Source: Marinomonas vulgaris (GTDB lineage Bacteria > Pseudomonadota > Gammaproteobacteria > Pseudomonadales > Marinomonadaceae). From it: DNA of 64,000 nt. The stretch is from contig NZ_JAGSSV010000016.1 in assembly GCF_018145875.1 (NCBI RefSeq), positions 1-64,000 of the forward strand, given 5' to 3'. How positions within the stretch are numbered: position 1 is the stretch's first letter; each line of letters opens with the position of its first letter. Made by a program: the position numbers and the translations under genes. Below the pieces are notes generated by a model. It was not told the origin of the DNA and made no database searches. It saw nothing but the letters and a program-made list of their open reading frames with translations. This document shows positions 8,450 through 16,435 of the stretch, one piece after another.

Positions 8450-8980
8450 GTGAGTCAATTAGTAAAAGTGAGTCTGGCGAGTGCTGTGATGGGCGTCAGT
8501 TTATCGGCATCGGTGCAGGCGAATGAGCTGAACTTAGCGGGTCAATGGCAATTACAAAACGCCGAAAACACCCAAGCCACTTTAGAAGCCGCGGTGCAAA
8601 CCGTCGCGAAAGAAATGAACTTTTTCATCCGCGCTTTGGCCAAGCCAGTACTGCGCAAACAAACGCAGATATGTGATCAGTGGCGTTTGGGCTGGCAAAA
8701 TACCACGTTTCACTGGCAATGTGACGACGCAGAAGTCGATGCCGTACCTGTACTTGCTCAAAGGGATTGGATCAAAACCGATGAAGAGGGCGTGGATATT
8801 CTTGGCACCTATCAGCAAGGTGCGAACTCCGTGGTGGTCATTGTAGAGTCGGAGCGAGGTAAACGCACTAATACGTGGCAGCGCCTTGGAGACAACGAAT
8901 TACGTTACACGGCCAAGCTTGAATCGGAAAAATTGCCCACGCCTCTAACTTGGACGCTTACTTATAAGCGATTGCCTTAA
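8450..8980 (+). CDS. Secreted (periplasmic) protein of unknown function
   Basis: I chose the GTG at 8450 because AGGAG at 8438-8442 lies 7 nt upstream and because it gives a clean signal peptide (VSQLVKVSLASAVMGV..., cleavage near ASVQA|NELNLAGQW). This makes 176 aa; the frame extends upstream to 8342 without a credible start. The mature part is soluble and mixed alpha/beta, with a LAGQWQLQNAEN start reminiscent of lipocalin-like or small stress proteins, but I do not recognise a family. Two cysteines (in TQICDQW and HWQCDD) could form a disulfide in the periplasm. It lies alone between the rph terminator and a convergent gene. Confidence 0.7.
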   Translation: MSQLVKVSLASAVMGVSLSASVQANELNLAGQWQLQNAENTQATLEAAVQTVAKEMNFFIRALAKPVLRKQTQICDQWRLGWQNTTFHWQCDDAEVDAVPVLAQRDWIKTDEEGVDILGTYQQGANSVVVIVESERGKRTNTWQRLGDNELRYTAKLESEKLPTPLTWTLTYKRLP

Positions 8981-9018
8981 AAGAGAGATGAAAAAGGCGC
9001 ATCATGCGCCTTTCGTAT

Positions 9019-9213
9019 CTACTTGCGAGGCAATTTACAGGAGTTGATGCCTAGCAAGGTATACAAGCCACAGAAATTAAACAGGCCTGTTAACAAAGGC
9101 ACAACACCAATATAACCCCATACACCGATGACCCCAGTGAACGCCAAGGCGATCAGCGCCGCGCCAACAATGATTCTCAATGCTTTGTCTATGCCACCGA
9201 CGTTTGCTTTCAT
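9019..9213 (-). CDS. DUF2892 (YgaP-type) small inner-membrane protein
   Basis: 64 aa: MKANVGGIDKALRIIVG start, two membrane helices (about 12-28 and 32-50) and a C-terminal CGLYTLLGINSCK. The N-x-G-x-x-D-x-x-x-R start and the C-x(9)-C end are the DUF2892 signature. Such proteins resemble the membrane tail of YgaP rhodanese and often accompany sulfide, thiosulfate or sulfur-transfer genes under ArsR/BigR-type repressors. Here it stands alone, with a perfect palindrome about 70 bp upstream of its start (9282-9297). Function unproven. Confidence 0.8.
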   Translation of the reverse strand: MKANVGGIDKALRIIVGAALIALAFTGVIGVWGYIGVVPLLTGLFNFCGLYTLLGINSCKLPRK

Positions 9214-9281
9214 AACAACTTTCCTTATCTGAACGACTAAAAAATACTCTAAGCGTTATAGAGTAACATTGATACTATAAT

Positions 9282-9297
9282 ATTAGATATATCTAAT
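9282..9297. promoter_or_regulatory. 16-bp palindrome upstream of the DUF2892 gene (candidate operator)
   Basis: ATTAGATATATCTAAT is a perfect inverted repeat 68 bp upstream of the start codon of the DUF2892 gene. AT-rich dyads of this size are typical of ArsR-family repressors, which control many DUF2892 genes. No regulator gene is adjacent. Confidence 0.45.
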
Positions 9298-9390
9298 TTA
9301 AAGAAGCGATATTTTCATTATCTAGCGAAATAAAGTGGATCAAGAGACTCATATTGATAGAAAGCCACATGAAACGAAGAAAGTATGGCC

Positions 9391-9429
9391 AAAAAAAACA
9401 GAGTAAGCGAAGGGCTTACTCTGTTTTTG
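9391..9429 (-). terminator. Rho-independent terminator of the ushA-like gene
   Basis: 12-bp perfect stem AACAGAGTAAGC (9397-9408) with GCTTACTCTGTT (9414-9425) and a 5-nt loop. On the minus strand it is followed by a T8 run (A-run 9391-9398 on the plus strand). It lies about 45 bp beyond the ushA stop. The T-run on the plus side is shorter. Confidence 0.88.
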
Positions 9430-9469
9430 TTATGACGAAGCATTTGTCATGTTCACGTATGTGAGCGCA

Positions 9470-11077
9470 TTAACGAATAACGTCGCCCGTTGGTGCAAAG
9501 TCAGCGGCTTTTAATGGCGAATGGTTTTGAATGTATTCCACCATCACATCCGCATCCACGTAACCTGAGTTGACGTAATTTGGGTGATCGACAATTTTAG
9601 GGTAACCGTCACCGCCAGAAGCGGTGTAATTGTTCAGTGCGATGCGGTAGGTTTGGTTCGCATCCAGCGCTTCGCCGTTGACCATGATGTTGGTGGCGGT
9701 GTCGCCCACTAACGTCAAAGACACGCCATCAAATTGAGCGAAAGCGCCGGTGCCTGCTTGTTTGGCTGCTGCAGCAGAAAGGTAATCTGTCAGTTCAGCG
9801 GCGGTGAAATCCACGTAAGACACCATGTTGCCAAACGGTTGAACTTTCAACACACTCTTGTAAGTCACGACGCCTTTTTCTAGATTGTCGCGAATACCGC
9901 CTGAGTTCATGATGCCAATGTCTGCGTTGACCTTGTCTTTCATGGCGATGGCAATCAAGTTGCCTAGGTTGGTTTCTTCGCTGCGCACAATACTGCGTTC
10001 ACCGACAAAATCCACATCGGAGAAGCCAATTTCCACGTTGAGCTCAGTTTGACCTTTCTCTTGGAAAGGGGTGAGCATTTCCAACATAGCTGGGTCTTGA
10101 GCAATCTCATCTTCTAAGAAAACACGTACCGAATTGCCTTCCGCGTCTTTGATCTTTTTCTTCAAGTTGACGGGAATGAGTCGGTATTCAGACGCCACAA
10201 TGTCGCCGTTTTTATAGATGAAATCTAAGCGACCCACATACTTGCCCCATTCGTGGGCTTGTAAAATTAAGGTGCCGTTCTGCTCGTCTGGTTCAAATAA
10301 TGGGTTTTGTGAGTGACCACCAACGACCACATCAATACCCGGAACCGCCCGTGCTAGGGCAACATCGCCCGGTGCATTGCCGCCGTGTTCGCCATTTTTA
10401 TAATGTCCCATGTGCGTGACGGCGATGACGAGATCCGCTTGTTTACGCAGCTTGGGAATCAAGGTTTTCGCTACTTCGATGGGCGATTCGATTTTAATGC
10501 CATCAAGGAATTCTGGGTTACCCAGCTTGATGGTGTCGTCGGTGGTAAAGCCTACGACAGCGACTTTTAAGTCATCCGCTTGGAAAATTTTGTAGGCATC
10601 AAACAGTGGCTTGCCGGTTTTTTCATCCAGAATGTTGGCGGATAGGAAAGGGAACCCTGCCCATTCTTGTTGTTTTTTTAACACCGACAAAGGGTTGTCA
10701 AACTCATGATTGCCCAGCGCCATGGCATCGTATTTGAGCATCTTCATGCCGCGGAAATCCGGTTCAGCGTCTTGCAAATCGGACTCTGGTACACCGGTGT
10801 TGATGTCGCCACCAGAGAGCAATAGGGAGTTACCGTTGTCCAGGGCGACTTCTTCACGAATGTTGTCGATCAGGGTTTTGCGCGCGGCCATACCGTATTC
10901 GCCATTGCGGTTTTGCCAGAAGCGTCCGTGATGGTCATTGGTGTGCAAAATGGTGACGCGATATTCTTTGTCTTCTTGCCAGTCTGGCTGTTGCGGGCCC
11001 ATCATAGAACACGCGGTGACAGACAAGGCAACACCTGCAATAGCAAGATGCATGGTGATACGCTTGGTAAACTTCAT
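9470..11077 (-). CDS. ushA: UshA/NutA-type 5'-nucleotidase (UDP-sugar hydrolase), lipoprotein
   Basis: 535 aa. The N-terminus carries a lipobox (LSVTAC, Cys23), so the mature enzyme is probably lipid-anchored facing the periplasm, as in Vibrio NutA, whereas E. coli UshA is soluble. The metallophosphatase domain shows HTNDHHG (D48, H50), GGDINTGVPESD, GNHEFDNP, THMGHY and GGHSQ in order. The C-terminal nucleotide-binding domain has NSGGIRDN and ASGGDGYP. The enzyme hydrolyses 5'-nucleotides and UDP-sugars so nucleosides, phosphate and sugars can be taken up. Very high similarity to UshA over the full length. Single-gene unit with its own terminator. Confidence 0.94.
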   Translation of the reverse strand: MKFTKRITMHLAIAGVALSVTACSMMGPQQPDWQEDKEYRVTILHTNDHHGRFWQNRNGEYGMAARKTLIDNIREEVALDNGNSLLLSGGDINTGVPESDLQDAEPDFRGMKMLKYDAMALGNHEFDNPLSVLKKQQEWAGFPFLSANILDEKTGKPLFDAYKIFQADDLKVAVVGFTTDDTIKLGNPEFLDGIKIESPIEVAKTLIPKLRKQADLVIAVTHMGHYKNGEHGGNAPGDVALARAVPGIDVVVGGHSQNPLFEPDEQNGTLILQAHEWGKYVGRLDFIYKNGDIVASEYRLIPVNLKKKIKDAEGNSVRVFLEDEIAQDPAMLEMLTPFQEKGQTELNVEIGFSDVDFVGERSIVRSEETNLGNLIAIAMKDKVNADIGIMNSGGIRDNLEKGVVTYKSVLKVQPFGNMVSYVDFTAAELTDYLSAAAAKQAGTGAFAQFDGVSLTLVGDTATNIMVNGEALDANQTYRIALNNYTASGGDGYPKIVDHPNYVNSGYVDADVMVEYIQNHSPLKAADFAPTGDVIR

Positions 11078-11241
11078 GGTTTGGTTCCTTACATGATATT
11101 AGTCAGCTGAGCTTAGTATTGGCATAACTCAACGACACTATGGAGTGACTTATTGAGTTAGGTTATGAAAATGTATCCCATATTGATGACAAGTTCGAGC
11201 GACGGAGGGTTAATTTTGACCATTTGTGCAATATCTTGGTT

Positions 11242-11781
11242 TTATCCGTCGCTTTCTTTATCAAGCAGTGCTTGTTTGCGTTCCAATCCCCAGCGATAGC
11301 CGCCAAGATTGCCGTCGCTTCGTAACACCCGATGGCAGGGAATTAATACCGCAATACGATTCTTACCGCAGGCTGTGCCGACCGCGCGTACGGCGTTAGG
11401 TCGATCGATTTGGGCGGCGAGTTCGCCATAGCTGCGGGTGTCGCCCGTTTGTATCGTTAATAAGCTCTGCCAAACTTGCATTTGAAAGTCGGTGCCGTGA
11501 AGGTCGAGGGGTAAGTCAGGGCGGGGTTCATTGGCGGAAACATGACGTTCCAGAGCGTCTATCCAATTTGCTAGAGCTGGGAATGTTTGAGCGCTGGATG
11601 GTCTTAGTTGAGCATTTGGAAATTCGTTATTCAGTAGGGACACCAAGCTCGCTTCGTCATCACCAAATTGTACACAGCAGACGCCTTTTTCTGTGGTGGC
11701 CATGATCATCCACCCTAAGGCCGTGCGGCGACAGGCGTAATCTATCGGGTTTTTTCTGAGGTTTTGCTCTACTTGGGCCAT
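11242..11781 (-). CDS. ogt: Methylated-DNA--protein-cysteine methyltransferase (Ogt/Ada C-terminal type)
   Basis: 179 aa from the ATG at 11781; an in-frame ATG at 11811 has no ribosome-binding site and adds ten non-family residues. The acceptor motif PCHRV (148-152, active Cys149) and the RAVGTACGKN helix-turn-helix arginine-finger block (132-141) are intact. The N-terminal part (YACRRTALGWMIMATTEKGVCCVQFGDDE) resembles the stand-alone C-terminal half of Ada rather than short Ogt. The protein repairs O6-alkylguanine by suicidal transfer to its cysteine. No Ada N-terminal zinc/transcription domain is present, so it is a repair enzyme and not an Ada regulator. Confidence 0.9.
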   Translation of the reverse strand: MAQVEQNLRKNPIDYACRRTALGWMIMATTEKGVCCVQFGDDEASLVSLLNNEFPNAQLRPSSAQTFPALANWIDALERHVSANEPRPDLPLDLHGTDFQMQVWQSLLTIQTGDTRSYGELAAQIDRPNAVRAVGTACGKNRIAVLIPCHRVLRSDGNLGGYRWGLERKQALLDKESDG

Positions 11782-11844
11782 GGTGTGTTCTCGATGAAAT
11801 GACAGTGACATTGAACACTATATTTTTCTGCTGGCGTTTTAAAC

Positions 11845-11884
11845 AAAAAAAAGCCTGCGTCGGGAGCAAGTCTCCGGCGCAGGC
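11845..11884 (-). terminator. Rho-independent terminator of the gts operon
   Basis: GC-rich hairpin with outer arms GCCTGCG (11853-11859) and CGCAGGC (11878-11884) and an inner CGGGAG/CTCCGG-like stem. On the minus strand a T8 run (complement of 11845-11852) follows. It lies about 50 bp beyond the gtsD stop and is the only strong terminator of the four-gene transporter operon. Confidence 0.88.
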
Positions 11885-11935
11885 GTGCTTAAAAAAGCCA
11901 AACCCTTACATCAATACTTTATTGTCTGACCTGTT

Positions 11936-13045
11936 TTACAGGTCAAGACGTTGACCAGACTCTTGGTCAAACACCACGGCTTTGGAGGTGTCGAACATCA
12001 TTTTAATGATGGCACCGGCCTCAGCGGAGTACATGGGGTTCGAGCGACAGTTGATTTCGGCGTCGTTGATGCGGGTCAAAATCATGGTGTCGGCGCCCAT
12101 TGGCTCAGTGACTTCCACTTCAATGTCGGTAGTGGTCACGAACGGTTGACCCTCTTTGTGAGGCTGTGGTTCGGTGATCATTTCAGGACGTAAACCCAGC
12201 AGTACAGTTTTGCCAAGGTGACTTTTTAGTGACTCGGCTTTTGGGAACGGCAAAGCGACGGTCGTGCTGGTGGCCAGTTCCAACATGGGCACGCCATTTT
12301 GTTCGACGACTTTCGTTGGTACAAAGTTCATTGCAGGCGAGCCCATGAAACCGGCCACGAACAAATTGGCTGGATTGTCGTAAATTTCCTGTGGCGAGCC
12401 TAGTTGTTGTACTTCGCCGTCTTTCATCACCGCGATGCGATCGGCGAGCGTCATGGCTTCGATCTGATCGTGGGTCACGTACACAATGGTAGTGCCCAGT
12501 TTTTTGTGCAGCTTTTTGATTTCAGTACGCATTTCTACGCGTAATTTGGCGTCGAGGTTAGACAGTGGCTCATCGAACAAATACAGCTGTGGACGACGAG
12601 CTAAAGCACGGCCCATGGCCACACGTTGACGCTGACCACCAGACAGTTGCGCCGGTTTACGATCCAATAAATGGCTGATTTGCAACATGTCGGCCACGCG
12701 CTGAACTTCAACGTCTCGGTCGGCTTTCGGGACTTTGCGCATTTCCAAACCAAACGAGATATTTTGCTCTACCGTCATGTTTGGGTACAAAGCGTAAGAC
12801 TGAAACACCATCGCAATGTCTCGGTCTTTTGGGCTGGTGTAGGTCACGTCTTTATCGGCGATTAGGATGCGGCCTTCGCTCACGTCTTCTAGGCCTGCGA
12901 TGGAATTCATCAGGGTAGATTTACCACAACCGGATGGGCCCACCAAAATCAGGAATTCGCCTGCTTTGATGGAAATATTAATGCCTTTCAAAATCTCTGT
13001 GTTGCCGTAGCGTTTTTTTACATTCTCAATGACAAGATTCGCCAT
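11936..13045 (-). CDS. gtsD: ABC sugar importer ATPase (GtsD/MalK/UgpC type)
   Basis: 369 aa. Walker A GPSGCGKST (36-44), signature LSGGQRQR, Walker B LYLFDEPLSNLD and switch THDQ are all intact. The C-terminal 130 residues form the OB-fold (TOBE) regulatory domain of the MalK class. It energises glucose-type sugar import by GtsBC. Last gene of gtsA-gtsB-gtsC-gtsD on the minus strand, 26 bp after gtsC. This ATPase class can be shared among several sugar permeases. Confidence 0.93.
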   Translation of the reverse strand: MANLVIENVKKRYGNTEILKGINISIKAGEFLILVGPSGCGKSTLMNSIAGLEDVSEGRILIADKDVTYTSPKDRDIAMVFQSYALYPNMTVEQNISFGLEMRKVPKADRDVEVQRVADMLQISHLLDRKPAQLSGGQRQRVAMGRALARRPQLYLFDEPLSNLDAKLRVEMRTEIKKLHKKLGTTIVYVTHDQIEAMTLADRIAVMKDGEVQQLGSPQEIYDNPANLFVAGFMGSPAMNFVPTKVVEQNGVPMLELATSTTVALPFPKAESLKSHLGKTVLLGLRPEMITEPQPHKEGQPFVTTTDIEVEVTEPMGADTMILTRINDAEINCRSNPMYSAEAGAIIKMMFDTSKAVVFDQESGQRLDL

Positions 13046-13071
13046 GTTAGTACTCCAAATAAGGGTTGTAA

Positions 13072-13965
13072 TCAGCCTTTCACGGCGCCAGCGGTTAAGC
13101 CACGCACAAAGTATTTACCAGCAAACACATAGACGGCGAGTGTTGGTAATGCTGCGATAATGGCCGCGGCCATATCAACGTTGTATTCTTTGCCACCAAA
13201 GCTGGTGTTGACCAGGTTGTTCAAGGCAACGGTGACAGGCTGGGTGTCAAAGCCCGAAAACGCCACGCCGAAGAGGAAATCGTTCCAAATTTGTGTGAAC
13301 TGCCAAATGATGGTGACGACAATAATGGGCGTCGATACCGGTAGAATAATGCGGTAGAAAATGGTGAAGAAACCGGCGCCGTCAAGGCGAGCCGCTTTGA
13401 CCAATTCCCCCGGAATGGACTGGTAAAAGTTACGGAAGAACAAGGTGGTAAACGCCACCCCATACACCACGTGAACAAACACCAAACCGGTTGTTGTATT
13501 CGCAATGCCCAACCAACCCAAGGTGCGCGCCATGGGCAGCAAGATCACTTGGAAAGGAATGAAACAGCCCACCAACAACGCAGCGAAAAACAAATCACTG
13601 CCGCGGAATTTCCATAGGGAAATCACGTAGCCGTTGATCGCGCCCAACAAGGTCGAAATCGCCACCGCGGGCAACACGATCTGGAAGGAGTTCATAAAAT
13701 AAGGTGAAATCCCGCCACAGCTGCTGCCCGTACAGGCGCTCGACCAAGCTTTGCTCCATGACTCGAAGTTCAGCACAGACGGCAGCGATAATAAGGTGCC
13801 GGTACGAATTTCTTCCACGTCTTTGAATGAGGTCAACAGCATCACGATGAACGGCATTAAGTAAAACGCGGCCACAATTAACAACACAGTGTACAAGGCG
13901 ACGCGCAATAGTTTGTCTAGGCCAGATTTTTTGCGGCCAACAGATGGATTACTCATGGCGTTCAC
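13072..13965 (-). CDS. gtsC: ABC sugar importer permease (GtsC, MalG type)
   Basis: 297 aa with six predicted membrane helices. The cytoplasmic EAA loop (VKAARLDGAGFFTIFYRIILP, near residues 190-210) that contacts the ATPase is clear. An extracytoplasmic loop, CTGSSCGG, between the first two helices is typical of GtsC-type glucose permeases. It overlaps gtsB by 17 bp, so the two permease genes are translationally coupled. It forms the channel together with GtsB. Confidence 0.92.
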   Translation of the reverse strand: MNAMSNPSVGRKKSGLDKLLRVALYTVLLIVAAFYLMPFIVMLLTSFKDVEEIRTGTLLSLPSVLNFESWSKAWSSACTGSSCGGISPYFMNSFQIVLPAVAISTLLGAINGYVISLWKFRGSDLFFAALLVGCFIPFQVILLPMARTLGWLGIANTTTGLVFVHVVYGVAFTTLFFRNFYQSIPGELVKAARLDGAGFFTIFYRIILPVSTPIIVVTIIWQFTQIWNDFLFGVAFSGFDTQPVTVALNNLVNTSFGGKEYNVDMAAAIIAALPTLAVYVFAGKYFVRGLTAGAVKG

Positions 13966-14878
13966 CTCGTAATTCTGAGTACAAATAAGGGATCAAGATC
14001 GCCAACACACAGCCCAGCATCACCATGGCTGAGGCGGAACCGAGACCAATTTGGCTACGGGTAAAGGTGTGTGCGTACATAAAGTTAGCGGGCAAATCCG
14101 ACGAATAACCTGGACCGCCATTGGTGAGCGCCGCTACCAAGTCGAAGCTCTTGATGGCAATGTGCGACAAGATCACCAAGGCACTGAAGAAAACCGGTTT
14201 TAACGAAGGTAAAATAATACGACGGTACGTGGTGAAGGTGCTGGCACCATCGAGGTGAGCGGCTTTGATTAAATCGCCATCCACACCGCGAAGTCCCGCT
14301 AAAAATAACGCCATCACAAAGCCTGATGCTTGCCATACGGCGGCGATCACCAAGCAATACACCACCATGTCTGGGTTAATCAGCCAATCGAATTTGAAAT
14401 CTTCAAAACCAAAATCAATCATCATTTTTTCGAAGCCGTTGGTGGGGTTTAACAACCACTTCCAAGCGGTACCCGTCACAATGAAAGAGATCGCCATTGG
14501 GTAAAGGTAAATGGTACGAATCGCCCCTTCCGCGCGAATTTTTTGATCTAAAAAGATCGCCAAGGTCACACCGAGAAACAAACAAATAAGAATAAACAAA
14601 CCACCAAACACCCCAAGGTTGCTTAGCGCGACCAACCATCGGTCGTTATTAAACAAGCGCTCGTATTGGTCAAACCCAACGAACTTGTACGAGGGCAACA
14701 TGCGTGAACCGGTAAACGACAGTATGGCGGTCCAAATCATGTAACCGTAAATACACACGAGGGTGACGATGACGGTGGGCGCCATGACGATTTTTGGCAT
14801 CCAATCGGCCAAGCTGAGGCGCGCAGGACGCCCTGACTGAGTCGGTCCTGACCCAGAATTAGCGGCTTTTGTGTTCAT
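13949..14878 (-). CDS. gtsB: ABC sugar importer permease (GtsB, MalF type)
   Basis: 309 aa. After a soluble N-terminal stretch (to about residue 30) there are six membrane helices. The EAA loop reads IKAAHLDGASTFTTYRRIILP (about 203-223). Strong similarity to pseudomonad GtsB of the glucose importer. The gene is separated from gtsA by 97 bp containing a perfect stem-loop, and overlaps gtsC by 17 bp. Confidence 0.92.
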   Translation of the reverse strand: MNTKAANSGSGPTQSGRPARLSLADWMPKIVMAPTVIVTLVCIYGYMIWTAILSFTGSRMLPSYKFVGFDQYERLFNNDRWLVALSNLGVFGGLFILICLFLGVTLAIFLDQKIRAEGAIRTIYLYPMAISFIVTGTAWKWLLNPTNGFEKMMIDFGFEDFKFDWLINPDMVVYCLVIAAVWQASGFVMALFLAGLRGVDGDLIKAAHLDGASTFTTYRRIILPSLKPVFFSALVILSHIAIKSFDLVAALTNGGPGYSSDLPANFMYAHTFTRSQIGLGSASAMVMLGCVLAILIPYLYSELRGERHE

Positions 14879-14915
14879 AATTGATGCTTCACTATAGAAG
14901 AAGGAGGGTTAGAAA

Positions 14916-14939
14916 GAGGCTGGCCCTAAAGCCAGCCTC
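14916..14939 (-). other. Intergenic stem-loop between gtsA and gtsB
   Basis: Perfect 9-bp inverted repeat GAGGCTGGC (14916-14924) with GCCAGCCTC (14931-14939), 6-nt loop. On the minus strand only a T3 run follows, so it is probably an mRNA-stabilising or partially terminating element. It would favour the binding protein over the permeases, as the malE-malF element does. Confidence 0.6.
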
Positions 14940-14975
14940 AAGCACGAACGGCAAACGGTGTCCGCCGAGTCGATC

Positions 14976-16223
14976 TTACATGCTGGCTTTTACGGCACGT
15001 GCTAGCTTGTCTACCGCTTCTTTTGACGTCATGGATTCGTCGTTAAAGAAGTTCGTTACCACGTCGAAGATTGCGCCTTGCACCATAGAGTTTACGGCCA
15101 TGCCGTGCGCCATACTTGGTGTAAGCTTGCCTGTTGTCGAGCTGGCTAGGAAGGAATCCATTGCAGAATGGGCACACGCATCAAATTTGTCGCGAGACAT
15201 GTTCAAACGCGTTGGAATAGAGCCCTTGTTCAGGTTGAAGGTTTCTTGGAACTTAGGTTCTAGAATCAAACGAGCCAAGTCTTTTTGTGCCGCTTGTTTC
15301 TCATCGCCATCTACTTTGAACATGGCCAAAGAGTCGATGTTAAAGGTGAATGCATCGCTGGTGCCAGGTGCTGGGTAGCACACGTAGTCGATACCGACTT
15401 TTTTACCCGCTGCGGTAAATTCGCCTTTTGCCCAGTCGCCCATGATTTGCATCGCAGCGTCACCATTGATCACCATAGAGGTAGCAATGTTCCAGTCGCG
15501 ACCAGAGAAACCTGGGTCAACGAATTCACGCATTTGCTTGAACGTAGAGAAAACGTCGATCATGTCTTGGCTGCGCAAAGTTTTGTCAGACAAGCTAATG
15601 AAAGCACTGTTGTAGAACGCAGAGCCTTTTGACAAGGCAATGGCTTCAAACAAGGTGGCGTCTTGCCATGCTTGACCACCGTGAGCCAATGGAGTGAAAC
15701 CCGCGGCTTTGATTTTTTTCGCTTCAGTAATGAACTGATCCCATGTGGTTGGGATAGAGGCGCCGGATTTGCGGAATACTTCTGGGTTGGCCCACATCCA
15801 GTTAACGCGGTGAACGTTGACAGGAGCAGCAACATAGTGGCCATCGTATTTCATTGTTTCACTGACAACGCCAGGAAGGATTACATCCCAATCGCCTTTT
15901 TTAGCGACATCGTCAAGGTTGGTTAGGAAGCCTAACTCGCCCCATTCTTGAATGGTTGGGCCTTTGATTTGAGCAGCAGCAGGAGGGTTGCCAGCAATGG
16001 CGCGGGATTTCAGAACCGTCATAGCGGATTCACCGCCACCACCAGCAACAGCGAAATCTTTCCAGGTGTGGCCAGCGTCTACCATTTCTTCTTTAAGCAC
16101 ATTGATCGCAGCGGCTTCGCCACCTGATGTCCACCAATGTAAAACTTCTACTTCTCCAGCTTGTGCTGTCGCAGCGGCAAGAGATAGGGCAACCGTGGTT
16201 AAACCAAAAGCAATTTTTTTCAT
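14976..16223 (-). CDS. gtsA: ABC sugar-binding protein (GtsA, glucose type)
   Basis: 415 aa. Signal peptide of about 22 residues (cleavage after AQA). The mature start EVEVLHWWTSGGE, the NPPAAAQIKGP and NVHRVNWMW segments, AHGGQAWQD, QIMGDWAKGE and a C-terminal SMAHGMAVNS...VQGAIFDVVTNFFND run closely match pseudomonad GtsA, the periplasmic glucose (and mannose) receptor. Several tryptophans placed for sugar stacking are conserved. It is the first gene of the operon and lies directly upstream (211 bp) of a sensor kinase on the same strand, which supports two-component control. Confidence 0.94.
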   Translation of the reverse strand: MKKIAFGLTTVALSLAAATAQAGEVEVLHWWTSGGEAAAINVLKEEMVDAGHTWKDFAVAGGGGESAMTVLKSRAIAGNPPAAAQIKGPTIQEWGELGFLTNLDDVAKKGDWDVILPGVVSETMKYDGHYVAAPVNVHRVNWMWANPEVFRKSGASIPTTWDQFITEAKKIKAAGFTPLAHGGQAWQDATLFEAIALSKGSAFYNSAFISLSDKTLRSQDMIDVFSTFKQMREFVDPGFSGRDWNIATSMVINGDAAMQIMGDWAKGEFTAAGKKVGIDYVCYPAPGTSDAFTFNIDSLAMFKVDGDEKQAAQKDLARLILEPKFQETFNLNKGSIPTRLNMSRDKFDACAHSAMDSFLASSTTGKLTPSMAHGMAVNSMVQGAIFDVVTNFFNDESMTSKEAVDKLARAVKASM

Positions 16224-16435
16224 GATAGTAACCTTTGTTATTGTTATGTCGTCTAATCAAATACAGAGCGTGTTTTGATATTGCGTTTATTGTGTATCGA
16301 CCGAGCTTGTTGATGTATCAGGGTAAGCGAGCAATCGAGTATTAGAAATTAGCAAAGAAAGTTACAAAAGAGGGTAAAGTAGAGCAACCTATTGTAACAA
16401 AGTCTTGCAAGGCGCTATTGGCGAAAGAGGTTAGC

